A stretch of DNA of 64,000 bases, from contig CM060131.1 of the NCBI GenBank assembly GCA_030522415.1, forward strand, positions 10,559,203 to 10,623,202, in the 5' to 3' direction. The stretch's first letter is position 1. Every line of letters starts with the position of its first letter. Shown piece by piece: positions 46,110 through 57,859 of the stretch. A program made the translations under genes and the position numbers. Below the pieces are notes generated by a model. That model did no database searches. It worked only from the letters and a program-made list of their open reading frames with translations, and was not told where the DNA came from. Origin of the DNA: Channallabes apus (lineage: Eukaryota > Chordata > Actinopteri > Siluriformes > Clariidae).

Positions 46110-46580
46110 CAACACAACTGATAAACAGAATAACATTGATCACCAACTATACACCATCAAACTGGTGACAGGATCATGGGTACCCAAGGCTCACCCGTGC
46201 CTGCGGGGATCAAAATCCAGCCTGTCTGGTCCTATCCCAGGGAAAAGCCAATGCAGCACAAATCATAGAAACAAGTCAATGTTGGCCAGGCAAACAGCCG
46301 AAGCTGACCCGATCACTGGTCCCCATTTCCTAGGGCAATGTGTGAATTAATTGCCAGTAGAGTAAGCAATACCACTGCTCCAAACTCGGCAGAGCCCAAT
46401 CTGATCACGCACCCATGGGATGCACTGGACAAAGAAGTCTGATCAACAGAGGCCCACATCACTCAAAGGAGCCAATGCCAATACCTTGGTGCCAGGCACC
46501 ACAGTACACCTTCAGATGCCATGTGGAGACATGCCTTGAGGGGCCAGACCCTTCCTGGTAATGCAAGGGGAGCCCAAAAC
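46110..46580 (+). mobile_element. Tc1-like transposon relic, internally deleted (H)
   Basis: Pieces in order match a fish Tc1 transposase: the early part aaaatccagcctgtctggtc (46209), then after a deletion gggatgcactggacaaag (46417) and the C-terminal block gccaggcaccacagtacacc, ttcagatgccatgtggag (46491-46530). The region with the first and second catalytic Asp is missing, and no frame is open. Confidence 0.6.
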
Positions 46581-47875
46581 TTATTTTAACTGTTTTAAAT
46601 GTTAATGTTTTTATGATAGGTGCCAATAATTATTTATGTGTACTGGCATTTCACTTTGTTATTTCTGCCTATGCCTTCATTCTATTGTTTACTTGTTACA
46701 GTCATCTATTTGTGGAGTGAGAGTGACATGCATGCTGCCTCTCTCATATCAATAGAAAATGATACAGTGTAGTGCCTTATCGTTCTTGGGAAATGAAAAT
46801 AGATTTCTCATGCGTGGTGACTGCTTGTTAGAGGCACAGTTCTGCTTTGCTCAATACATCATGTCATACGATACAGTGATCTGTATGCCAGTGCAGGCTT
46901 TATTTGCTATCGCATTTCAACTTTTTCACCACAGGGCCGGGCCTAAATGGATGTTTATAAAGAGCGTGCAGGGAATTTAGTAGCACTGTAAAGAGAAAGT
47001 GTTGGAAATGCTGAAAAAAATAACAATGCATGGGCATGTGAACAAATCCAACAGGAGCTAAGATGCAGCGGTGTGAAAACAATAACAGCCAAATTTACTC
47101 TTGGTATTTGGAGCTTTAGTCATGCTAGAGAGAATGTGTGAATTAAGAATAATAAGAAAAGATATTTTAAGGTTTTTTAAGTTAAATATTCTAGTGTAAT
47201 TGGGAAATTTCCACCCTTGGATGAATCACCCGTAAATGTAAAAGAATTTGTGAAATTGTGTTCATGATGCTTAGCCATGGCCTCGCTTCCCCTTCTTAGG
47301 ATGGGCTCCAGATCTAGTGTGGAACAAATCTAATGACTATTATTTTTGTAAATAAATTTCATTCCTCTTCCTCTCAAACAGATGCTGTTGCAGAAATCAT
47401 CATCCAATTCACTTTACCTCACTCCAAACCAATCCAGCTCCTATTTCACCAAATCTGGTCCTGTTACTTGAGTGTTCGTGGCTTGTGCTAAATGAGTCTC
47501 ATTTTCTATAGTGTATAAATCTGAAGTGCTTTCAAATGCAGTGCTAATCTGTATATTGTTAATGAGTAGTAAATATGCACCACTGAGTTTTGGAAACTGT
47601 GGAGACTGACTGAGTTAAAAGAGACATATTGATTAATTGCAGCAGCATCTAGACAGCATCAGACAAAAATAGATGTGCACCTACAGTGTGAACAAGTGGA
47701 GAACAATGATGAGAGGGCGTAAGTTTGCAAGTAAGGGAGCAAATTATAATCATTTTAAAGAGATGTAAAGTGTGTGATGACAGGGCACTAATGCATCTGC
47801 CTCAAACTGGTAGTCTTTCACTGCCTCACATCACATTTAATTTAGAACATGGATGTCACTTGAGCAATCAAAGAG
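46581..47875. other. Single-copy DNA
   Basis: No gene or mobile element recognised. 47330-47660 is repeat-free with balanced composition. Confidence 0.35.
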
Positions 47876-47990
47876 ATTAATACCAAACTGCGAGCAATTC
47901 TCTGACCCAGGATTTGAACTCATAAAATAGTCTAGGGTCAGTAGCACAGAATCTTAACCACTGCCTATAAATTAACAGGTGTAAATTTGA
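47876..47990 (-). repeat. tRNA-headed SINE fragment
   Basis: On the minus strand: box A-like ggcagtggttaagattctg, then ctactgaccctagactattt and box B-like gagttcaaatcctgg. Only the head remains. It is the same general type as the 31396 SINE but a different subfamily. Confidence 0.55.
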
Positions 47991-48053
47991 TTGGAGGTGC
48001 AGGAAAGCTGAGCTGAACTGAACTGAAAGACATATTAAGGTTGACCCCGACAC

Positions 48054-48507
48054 TTCTTCTTCTTCTTCTTCTTTGTCTTTCGGCTGTTCCCTTTCAGGGG
48101 TCGCCACAGCGAATCATCTGCCTCCATCTAACCCTATCCTCTGCATCCTCTTCTCTCACACGAACTAACTTCATGTCCTCTCTCACTGCATCCATAAATC
48201 TCCTCTTTGGTCTTCCTCTAGACCTCCTGCCTGGTAGTTCCAACCTCAGCATCCTTCTACCGATATATTCACAATCTCTCCTCTGAACATGTCCAAACCA
48301 CCTCAATCTAGCCTCTCTGACTTTATCTCCAAAACATCTCACATGGGTTGTCCCTCTGATGAACTGATTCTTGATCCTATCCATCCTTGTCACTCCCAAA
48401 GAGAACCTCAACATCTTCAGCTCTGCTACCTCTAGCTCTGCCTCCTGTCTTTTCTTCAGTGCCACTGTCTCTAAGCCGTAGAGCATTGCTGGTCTCACCA
48501 CTGTCCT
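48054..48507 (-). mobile_element. RTE-type LINE, strongly 5'-truncated
   Basis: The 3' end on the minus strand runs into AAG/AGA repeats (48054-48072), preceded by the gtggcgacccctgaaaggg-type end. The target ccgacac is present at 48047-48053 and 48508-48514. Only the last 450 bp of the element were copied. Confidence 0.8.
48094..48507 (-). pseudogene. RTE-type LINE C-terminal domain
   Basis: Uninterrupted for about 138 codons: TVVRPAMLYGLETVALKKRQ, then ELKMLRFSLGVTRMDRIKNQ, RLRWFGHVQRRDCEYIGRRM and RSRGRPKRRFMDAVREDMK. These blocks follow the reverse transcriptase in RTE/BovB-type LINEs. The catalytic domains are absent because of 5' truncation, so the piece has no activity of its own. The first few residues derive from flanking target DNA rather than the element. 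Confidence 0.85.
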
Positions 48508-48514
48508 CCGACAC

Positions 48515-49061
48515 AATATTGCAAATCCAACATCAAAACTGAACTAACTATTTACGGCATTTTTGCTGTTTAAACTAAATCTGTTCACACTACATCCAAA
48601 TAATACACAGCCTAGTTTCACAGAAAGAATCTTTTATAACCCAGACCTGCTAATACTGCCCATGTTAGATTTTCCTTCCTTTTGGATACTTTTCGAGTAA
48701 ATGATCTTGTTTATTGCAGCTTTCCAGTATATATTTTTTTCTTTTGACTTGAAGGAATTATTTAGTGGTACTTGTTGTTAGAAAAGCAGTATATATTCTT
48801 TTACTTGTCTCAGGAGTAGCAATTCGTGATTTCACTGCCATAACCTGGATTTGGACATTATGTCATACTGTAGGTCATCGATTTTCAGAGCTTTCACAGC
48901 TTAGTTTGCTTGCTCTGGTCAGAATTACAGTACTTGATAAGTTTCTAAACTTGTAGAGTTTATCCCCTTGGTTCAGTTTCTTTTCACACAGAGAAAAATC
49001 CAAGCGTACCAAAACATGTCGCTTCTTAGTGATCAGTTGTATAAAAAAAGAAAATACAGTG
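48515..49061. other. AT-rich single-copy DNA
   Basis: No gene or repeat family recognised. Confidence 0.4.
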
Positions 49062-49250
49062 GAACCTTGGATTACGAGCATAATTTGTTCTGGAAGGGGG
49101 CTCATATTCCAAAACACTCAAAAACAAAAGCAAATTTTCCCATAAGAAATAATGGAAACTCAAATTATTCGTTCCACAGATCAAACAAATTAAATACATA
49201 AAAAGAATTAATATAAAATATAAAGTAAAAAAAATAAATTATACCTTTAA
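49062..49250 (+). repeat. Tigger/pogo-like transposon terminus
   Basis: TA followed by cagtggaaccttggattacg (49062) is the terminal type of TcMar-Tigger elements. Inward, ttttcccataagaaataatg (49137) is also typical of this fish family. The opposite terminus was not found, so the copy is partial or extends with decay towards 49980. Confidence 0.6.
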
Positions 49251-49464
49251 AAAAAAAAGTAAAAATAAATCCAGACAGATAAGTGTTTCCTTTTATGCGC
49301 GTAGTATTTCATAGTATATAAAGTATCAGAAAACAAAATGTATTCTGGGACAAAAAGATTGTGTGTGTGTGTGTAGGTAAAGTAAGCGGAGACTCTTACT
49401 TTCAGCACCTCCTGTCTCTCCCTTCTCATCCTACACAGTAAACCTTTCTCCTCTCTTATTTGAA

Positions 49465-49467
<3 letters not shown>

Positions 49468-49531
<64 letters not shown>
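49468..49531. repeat. CA microsatellite
   Basis: About 32 CA units. Nearby are GT units (49694-49715) and CT-rich sequence (49741-49779). Confidence 0.97.
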
Positions 49532-49535
<4 letters not shown>

Positions 49536-51734
49536 TACTTTTTTCTGTAAAATTAGCAAGGAACATCGCTAATGACACTCATTTGAGCGCATACTAACGG
49601 AATCACTGCCGTAAAGTAAAACAAACAAACAAATGAACCTGCACTTTACCTTTGAAAAGAATTGTGACAGAGCAGAGTTTCTGTGTAGAGCAGAGTGTGT
49701 GTGTGTGTGTGTGTGCACGTAATTTGACACAAGGTGCCGGATCTCTCTCTCTCTATCTCTTTCTCTCTCTCTCTCTCGCCTTTAGCGTGCACCCGCTCTC
49801 TGCTTCACACACACAAACTAAAGGCGAGAGATAGAGTGTGTGAACCGGCATGGTGTCAAATTCTGCGTGCACACACATAATGACGGGCTGAGGGAGAAAA
49901 TGGATTTTTAACCTCTGTAATGAGACTTTCTTTTGCTTTACAGGCACGCACACACGTGTGTTATAAGGAACAGTACACACGCGCTTCAGGGCCAGTTCTA
50001 GACAATCACATATGGGGGGGGCAGTCAGAAAAGTGAAGGGGGCATCATGTGTACACATCATGTTCGAGCAATGTTTTTTCCCCCTGTGCTTATAGTAACA
50101 GTATTATTCTCGCTGAATTGTGGTGTTAGCTGCGTCCAAAGCCTGGAGAAGTTGATTGCACTTTTTTCAGGCCTCTACCTTCAGACCTGTCTAACCTTGG
50201 CATCCCACTTAAAGACTAAGCTCCTTCTGGTATAGCTCTTAAGGTCACTAAGGCACGCAAACCCGCTGACCACAATAAGGTGGCAATAAATTAAACAAAA
50301 TAAAATAAAATATCCTTAATCCAGATTTTATCATTCACGACATAACATTTATCTTAGCTGGATGGTCTAATTCTCAAAAACGTTTAACCTAAAGTAAGAC
50401 TTAAAACACTATAACTAGAATATTTACAAAACAGAAAGGTTGTCTTATGAATAATAAAAAAATAAGTTAAAGCAGATGGGCTATAGTGCAGATCATATTA
50501 TGTTTTTTTTTTTAAATATATATATTTTTTTATTTATTTTATAGAAAATGAACAGCTCTCTTCTCTCCAATCCACTCTTGCTACGTCTTGACTTATTTGC
50601 CTACAGACGGTGATTGGATGTTTACCGAGGGCTCAGGGGAGGAGTGTGTGTGTGTGTGCGCACGCGTGCGTGTGTGTGTGCGTGCACTGCAGCCTGTGTA
50701 TGAATACACAACGGAGAGACTTGAGGGAAATCAAATAACGTATTGTGTAGTGTCCCTTTTTCGGCTGATTTTTCCACTACGCAGTTCATTTTATCAACTT
50801 GTAATATATTCATTTTGTGAGGATATTAACATGTGCTTTCTCAAGGGGCCAAGACATTTATTTGAAGGTGCGCTGCCCCCTCTTGCCCCCCGTAGAGCCC
50901 CCTCTTGCCCCCGCCTGACGTGCTTACAAACACAAAATAAAATGGGTTTTACACATATGCACACATGGTCACAGTGTTATACAGTAGTAAACAATACACT
51001 CGTGCACGGGTTTTGAGGTTTCATTGTACAGACAGAAGACCCTGTGCTGTGGAATACATGTTTCTGTGACATGAGTGAGCCATTGGAAGATGGAGGTTGT
51101 TAACCTATCCGGGTTGGTCATTAGCCAGGTCATTGTTTATTACATTGCTTGATTGATATTATTTAGGCAAATAATATAGTTCAAAAATAAATCTGGAAAG
51201 CAACATGTTGATGTACTGGCGTCACCAAAGGTGCATATCAAAACAATACAATAGGTGTGCTGCATTTATCCTTCTAAACTGTGACATGCTCATCAGTCAA
51301 AGGTATCTCTGAAGATCAATCAGATATGCCCATTTGGTTCAGTATGTTTCCTCACCAGGAGGACCGCACAAGAGTTCACTACTGTACACTACTGTACTAC
51401 TGTATGTGCTTTGGATCAAGACTGCTTCCTTCCGTGGTTGTTTTGGTCCACCAGAAAATGAACTAAAGTTTGATTTAATTGGACAACAGTCTGTAGCTGT
51501 GTAAGCATCCATAGTTGGTAGGGAAAAAACAAACAAACTTCAGGAGAATGGGAATTTCAGGGATGCGTTTCAGTTCAGAAATATGAATAGATGTTTTGAG
51601 ATCACATTTGCAAAAAGTTTTGGAGTAATTTATTTCATTTGATCCCAATGTCATATAATCAATACTGGTCCGAAGTAATTTCATCAACATAATTATAACT
51701 TTTGAATACAACTTGATACCACTGGTGTTCCAAT
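49532..51734. other. Low-complexity and repeat-like DNA, no gene
   Basis: 49800-49990 and 50850-50930 look element-derived: cagggccagttctagac at 49987 has the CAGGG start common to hAT ends, and tgccccctcttgcccccc occurs in near-duplicate at 50874-50915. I found no matching opposite terminus. GT-rich sequence lies at 50645-50690. Three TACTGTA copies sit within 25 bp at 51381-51405. Confidence 0.35.
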
Positions 51735-51900
51735 GTCTGTTGTTGTTGGTCTTTTGGTCATCACAGTGGACCATCCGATCTGCACAAACCAGATGCCCTG
51801 AATCCTGTGGCTGGTGTTTGGGCGTTGGTAGGGAATCGAACCCGGGCCTTCCCCAAGGTAGGTGAGAAACCAATGCCACCAATGAATGGTGTTACAAAGC
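51735..51900 (-). repeat. SINE with RTE-type 3' end
   Basis: On the minus strand: tRNA-like head (tggcattggtttctcacc), box B ggttcgattccctacc (51828-51843), then gggcatctggtttgtgcaga and tccactgtgatgacc. The 3' half matches the 20325-20578 copy. Confidence 0.6.
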
Positions 51901-54375
51901 AAAAATGCATGCTGTAAAGTAATTGAATATGGATTGACATACTGTATGAATATTTCACTTGAATAATCAGCAGTCTTAATGCAGTCTTCAGCATTAAGAA
52001 CCTGTATTTGTATACTAGTTGATATAGCACTATCCTATGTGATAATGGAAAGCTACTGCCTTGTGATAGTAGAAAAGCGTGTAATTAAGAAAGCAGTGTG
52101 TAGCAGGCTACTCTCACACGAATCAGCAAGATACACCAGAGGTTTATAGGCACTGAACGTATATACTGTAGCTTAAATAAGACTGGGGTAATGTGCACTT
52201 ATTTTCTTTCCATTTTCAAGATGTGGGCTGCTGAGTTTTGAAGAATCTAAAGAATTCTTTAAGAGGCAGCAGGGCAGCAAGCCAGCAATCCATTCCAAAA
52301 GGCCTTCTGAAAGCATACATTAGTTTCTCAGCACTATGTCGGGTTGTCATCGTTCTTATTTTTGTCTGTAATGATAATAAGCAATTTTAGAGATGTCACA
52401 ATAATAAAATCCCAGCTCTAGTTCTTATCTTTTGGTTTTACATAAAAACTGTCAAGCTTTGAAATGAAAGAAACTGACAACCTGAAATAAAGCTGTATTG
52501 CTTGTGCTACTCTCTGTGCTTTATAACCCTTAACGGGTGTCCCTTTTTGTAGCAGCACACAGACAGTAAGTTTAATCACAGCCACATTGCTATAGGCACC
52601 CGAATATCATCAAAAGAGTCAGTGTTTTGTTTTTTCTTTTTAAACTCTTGTCTGTCTGAGTAAATAGTCGGTGCACTGCCTGAGAGAGTGGAAATTGAAC
52701 AGGACCTAGACTTGATTGAATATGCCTGTCCAAATTACACACTACCTTTAGGCATCCATAGTCTCATTACTTTCCCTTTTCTACCACAGAATGTGTCAGT
52801 GTGAGGGTAGGGTAACCAAATATTGAGTTTAAGCTCCTCAAAATTGAGAATTGGATGTCAGCTGTGTACCTGGAGCTTCTAAGCAGTTTGACTTCTCCTC
52901 AGGCGGTTCAAACCGCATGGAAAAAGAAGTGATGTAATGGATGAAGGATGCGAGTATGCAGGAATTGGCACTCTGGTAACAAAGCGTAAGATTTTGCATG
53001 AACCTGTTTAGGAGTACATATAGGTTTACATTAATTTATTGATGGAATTAAAGATCATTAGATCATTAACCTTTTAATTAATAATAGAACAAAAAACACT
53101 TAAGATTTATTTTTTAAACATAGGTTCCTGATCAATTTCTGGATATTCAGAATAGTTACCACATTAACTTAAATCAGCATTGTGAAGTTGTAGGGATTGT
53201 GTTGCATACTGTATATTAGGAACTACAGTAATAATTGTTGGAAGTACAGATGTGGGTGGTGCAGCAGCCCAATTCATGCACGCACACAACCAGAATCCCA
53301 TCAACTTCCTTTTACTACACCAAACTTCTTTCTTGTTTTATGCTCATTTGTGCCTGACTTTCAGCCAAAGCATATGGCCTAATATTATTATGGATGCAGT
53401 GTGGGGATACCCTTTAACCACCCAATTAACATGAGTGTATTGGTTTTTTAAAAACATTTTACAACAGTTCTACTACCAACAAAATGTCTTTGATGACACC
53501 AGACTGTTTTTAATATTTGTGTATTACAATTTTGTTTCTTCCATCTCCGCTCGAACAATTGCTCATGCAGGGTTTAGACTTGAATGTTGTCAAGCAACAA
53601 AAACTTTCTTCATTTCCTAGTGAAGCTTCTTGAAAGCCGGTTTGATTATTAATTTGTAGACTCAAGTGAAAGCAACTTTTCATATTAAGGCATACATTCC
53701 CTCTTATTCAGTGGCTCACTCGACAATCATCAAATGTAATGTTTCGTAATCTTTGCCTGTAGTCCGGTAAGTCTGGTCCCCCGCCAAAAAAACTTGCATC
53801 CATTTTAAAAACAGTTTCAACATCCCTGAATAGATAGTAACCATAAGATCAATACATTTGTTTTTATAATTGAGCATTAAACCACATTTTGACCCACCAA
53901 AAGGCTTAAGCACCTTTGTTATATAGATAATTATGTAGTGTCACCAGTCACCCTTCGCCTCTTTGCCCCCATGTCTAACATCACCCCATATTCATTTGCT
54001 GTATACATTATTATTAATTCAACACATCTACTTAAAAAAATTATAAAAATCACTAGGATCTCTCTCAATACCGAGTACAGAAAAATTCACAAGTGGAAGG
54101 CAGCTCACAGAGTAACTAAATGAAACTTATCTAAATATGTCTAGATTTATCTCTCTGTCTCAGTTCCAATGTGTTTGGCTATATTCAGTCACAGAAAGGT
54201 GTGATGGGGAGATATTTGCTACATGGGACTAGTGGGAGCAGTAAAACTGGAGATTTCCAGGAAAAGGGGATAAGCTACAGGCATGTTAAAAATAAAACAA
54301 TATTATCACAGCAGCAACTTATCATAGCCTGTGCTATGTTGTTTTAATTTAATGCTATGTTGTTTTTCTTTATCA
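51901..54375. other. AT-rich single-copy DNA
   Basis: No gene or named repeat found across this stretch. Several short open frames have no protein-like features. Confidence 0.4.
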
Positions 54376-56424
54376 GAAAACTGTTAAAGCGGCAAAAACC
54401 AAACATTACTCTGACTTAATTTTAGCAAACTGTCATAAGCCTCACGTTTTATTTCAGTCTTTTAATGCAATTCTTAATGGTCCCCAAATTGCCAGTTTCG
54501 AAAGCTCATATAAGGTGTGTGAAAACTTTCTCCAGTTTTTTATTGATAAGGTTTCTTCTACAAGGGCTCTTATCACATCTCCTGCATGTAACCCATCGAT
54601 TTCCATTTCTGTCTCTAGCTCTGCTGTTTTTAACCAGTTTGAGCCCATCTCTCTTTCCTTTCTGTTAGAGATTATTAATATTATGAAGCCTGCAGGATCT
54701 CCTGCTGATCCCATTCCTCCACATCTCTTTAAAGAGTTGGCTCCCATTCTAGGTCCTAAAGTTTTAAATATTATAAATAGCAGCTTGGGATCTGGGGTGG
54801 TACCCACCCATTTTAAACATGCAGTTGTGCAGCCTTTGTTAAAAAAACCTAATCTTGATCCGTCTGTGTTGTCTAATTACAGACCAATCTCTAAGCTACC
54901 ATTTCTGTCTAAGATTCTGGAGAAGGTAGTTTATACACAGCTAATAAGTTATCTTGGTGAGCATGGAATGCTTGAGGTTTTTCAGTCTGGTTTCAAGGCT
55001 CTTCACAGTACTGAAACAGCTCTGTTAATAGTCTTAAACGACATTTATCGTATTACTGATTCTGGTGACTCTGTGATTCTTCTGCTGCTTGATTTAACAG
55101 CTGCCTTTGATACAGTAGACCATGACATTCTTCTGTCACGCTTAGAACACTGGGTGGGAATTAGGGGGACAGTTCTAGACTGGTTTAGATCCTATCTTAT
55201 TGATAGAACTTTTTCTGTTAGCCTTGGAGATCTTGAGTCATCATCGGCTCCTCTTACATATGGGGTTCCACAGGGGTCTATCCTTGGACCCCTTCTTTTC
55301 TCATTGTATTTGCTGCCGCTCGGCTGTATCCTGAGAAATCATGGCATCTCCTTTCACTGCTATGCAGATGACAGTCAAATTTATCTCCCGTTAAAACAGA
55401 AGGAAGGCTACCCTGTCAAGGCACTGTTAACATGTCTAGATGATATAAAAGCATGGTTAGCCCAAAATGTTTTAAATTTTAATGATAAAAAGACAGAGGT
55501 TTTGGTATTCGGTCCTGGTGCCAGGGGTAAAGTTCCACCTCTGGATTTAGGAGATTTGGGGCAGTATGTTAAACCTACAGCGTCGAATTTAGGGGTTATT
55601 TTTGATCATGGCCTTAAATTTGACAAACAGATTAGTGCTGTGGTTCGGTCCAGTTTCTTTCAGTTAAGGCAATTGGCAAAACTTAAACCTGTTTTGTCCT
55701 TTAGGCTGTTTGAAATAACCATCCATGCTTTCATCACCACTCGCATTGATTACTGCAATGCTCTCTACTTTGGAGTTTCTCAGGCAGTATTACATCGGCT
55801 TCAGCTGATCCAAAACTCAGCTGCTCAACTATTAACGTCCACGCGTAAAAGAGAACATATCTCTCCAGTTCTGGCTTCTCTTCACTGGCTCCCGGTACAG
55901 TACCGAATAAATTTTATAATTCTCTTGTTCAAGTTTAAATGTGTACATGGCCTTGCCCCTCCCTACCTCTCTGATCTGCTCCAGCCCTATGCCCCACCCC
56001 GGTCTCTCAGATCATCAGATAAACATTTGCTGATGGTACCCAAGACCAAATGCAAGCGCAGGGGTGATCGGGCATTTTCTGTGGCAGCTCCTAAATTATT
56101 GAATGACCTACTGTACCATTAACCATTCGTGAGGTCACATCATTGAGGGTGTTTAAGACTAGTCTTAAAACTCACATGTTTTCTCTGGCATTTAAACCAA
56201 CATGAGATGTTAATTTTATATATTGCTTGATATGCTTGTGATTGTGATTTTAATTATGTTCTTCTTTTATTATTTTATAAATTGTTTTATTTATTTTTAT
56301 TATTATCTTGTATTTATTTTATTTTATTAGATTACTGTTATTATTATTATTTTTAATGTGAAGCACTTTGGGACATTCTTTTTGTTAAAGTGCTATACAA
56401 ATAAATATGAGTTGAGTTGAGTTA
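54376..56424 (+). mobile_element. L2-type LINE, 5'-truncated
   Basis: Retains the reverse transcriptase and the full 3' end: gtgaagcactttgggacatt (56359), gtgctatacaaataaa (56390), and a TTGAG-type repeat tail (56410-56424). The endonuclease and 5' end are missing; coding similarity begins close to 54376. Decay is modest, suggesting a moderately recent copy. Confidence 0.88.
54378..56120 (+). pseudogene. L2-type LINE reverse transcriptase, one late frameshift
   Basis: The frame is open from the truncation point (no true start) to a stop at about 56120. Landmarks: NYRPISKLPFLSKILEKVV, LLDLTAAFDTVDHDILL (first Asp), TYGVPQGSILGPLLFSLYL, and HCYADDSQIYLPL (catalytic pair, near 55360). The thumb and C-terminal blocks TRIDYCNALYFG and LHWLPVQYRINFIILLFKFK follow. 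The stop is premature: at 56109 the sequence TACTGTA adds 5 bp, and if 56111-56115 is ignored the frame runs on for about 30 residues of the expected C-terminus to a stop at about 56205. Without its endonuclease half the copy is inactive in any case. Confidence 0.88.
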
Positions 56425-56662
56425 ATAAAGTGTTTTAATTTTATGTTCATTTTATTTATTTTCCAAAATTTTTACTGCCTTGTGTTGAATTTGTCTTGGT
56501 ACATTTATGTTCCACTGTATAAAATAACCATCCTTTGACAAATAAATTTGCCAAATAATGCAAATTAAACAATACCACACAAGGATGTTTGCTGTTGTTC
56601 TGAATATCAGCATGGCTGCGATACAGTCTTTTAAACAACATTTCCACATACCTGCTGCTTTT

Positions 56663-56735
<73 letters not shown>

Positions 56736-57344
56736 GTTTCTTTCTTTTTTAATACAACAATTAACAGGGGTGGAAGTAGTTTTAAACTCTTACTGGTGCT
56801 ATGTAGCCAAAATGTGAGAAGGTGGTGCAGTCTCCTGTGAAACTTACAAGATTTACTTTCAAATCAGTATTTACACTAATTCTGTATTAGAATATCAGCA
56901 AATTTCTGGTATTTGGGGATTGAATCTCAAATAGCATTAAATAAAGGGCTAGGGTGTACAATCCTTTGTTCAACACACCAAGTAGTGCCCTAGATCGGGA
57001 AAGCAAGTGCTGTATTGTCACATTATACTTATAGTTTAAATAAACACATCCCTCATTCATTACAGCCACAGCATCTAGAAGAGAGGTGGCAAGTAATGAA
57101 ATACAAATACTTAACTATGTATACTTTCATGTATCTGGACTTTACTTAAATTTTTTCTGTGTGTGATACTTTTTTACTTCTACTCACCTAATTTTTTAAT
57201 GAAAAACCTGTATTTTACTTACTTCATTTTAAATAGAAACTGATTTCTTTTAAGATAATGATCATACAGTATAACAGTGTGCTGGTTTTCTAATCGAAAC
57301 ATACAGTAAGTGTTTATGCTGTCACTCACACCATAGCATGATAT
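56425..57344. other. Single-copy DNA with TTTC array and a dispersed repeat trace
   Basis: TTTC units fill 56658-56750. 57085-57235 (gaggtggcaagtaatgaaat, then tactttcatgtatctggac) resembles a common fish repeat that I cannot classify. No gene. Confidence 0.4.
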
Positions 57345-57674
57345 ACGTCTCGGGTTACTTTGCTGTAACCCTGTTCCCTGAAAAGGCGGGAACGAGATAC
57401 TGCGTGAAAACGCTATGGGAAACATCTTGTCATGTTGCCGGTTGTGAAGCATGTGTGTATAAACACACCAAATTTTGGCCTATATAACCTCGGTCAGGTG
57501 ATGTCATCTGATGAGACGCACCTGGAGGGTTATAAATAGGAGTGAGCCAGAACCATTCCTCAGATTGATTTGTCTGAACGGACGTCTGGTCACGTAGGCA
57601 GTGCGGCATTGGGATGCAGCATCTCGTTCCCGCCTTTTCAGGGAACAGGGTTACAGCAAAGTAACCCGAGACGT
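57345..57674. repeat. 59-bp near-perfect inverted repeat at the DIRS end
   Basis: 57345-57403 and 57616-57674 are inverse complements over 59 bp with one mismatch (around ctcgttcccgccttttcag and gggaacagggttacagc). The 212-bp spacer holds the left terminal repeat. DIRS elements carry an internal complementary region copied from their termini, and this pair fits that arrangement. The block after it (57674-57725) also repeats the start of copy 1. Confidence 0.85.
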
Positions 57675-57859
57675 TCCCTTTCAAAGGCTTCAATCGATGC
57701 TGCGTGAAAACGCTATGGGAACGAGAATACCAACGCCGCCGCACTGCAAGTGTCTGGACCCTCAGGTTGTGTAGCGTGTGCGCACAAGGCCGAGAAGGTC
57801 TCAGAACTATGCCAGGGTAGCTAACTCGGGGACCGTGAGCCCGGAGTAGCATGAACATC

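Noticed and set aside
48041..48286. Plus-strand open frame rich in Leu/Ser at the RTE-type LINE end
   Set aside because: Antisense shadow of the LINE C-terminal domain; the minus-strand reading has clear family motifs.
49987..50920. Possible hAT element starting CAGGGCCAG
   Set aside because: No inverted end or 8-bp target duplication found and no transposase, so not called as an element.
52000..54000. Search for host exons or RNA genes in a long unannotated stretch
   Set aside because: Only short, composition-driven frames were seen, with no splice-bounded protein-like segments.
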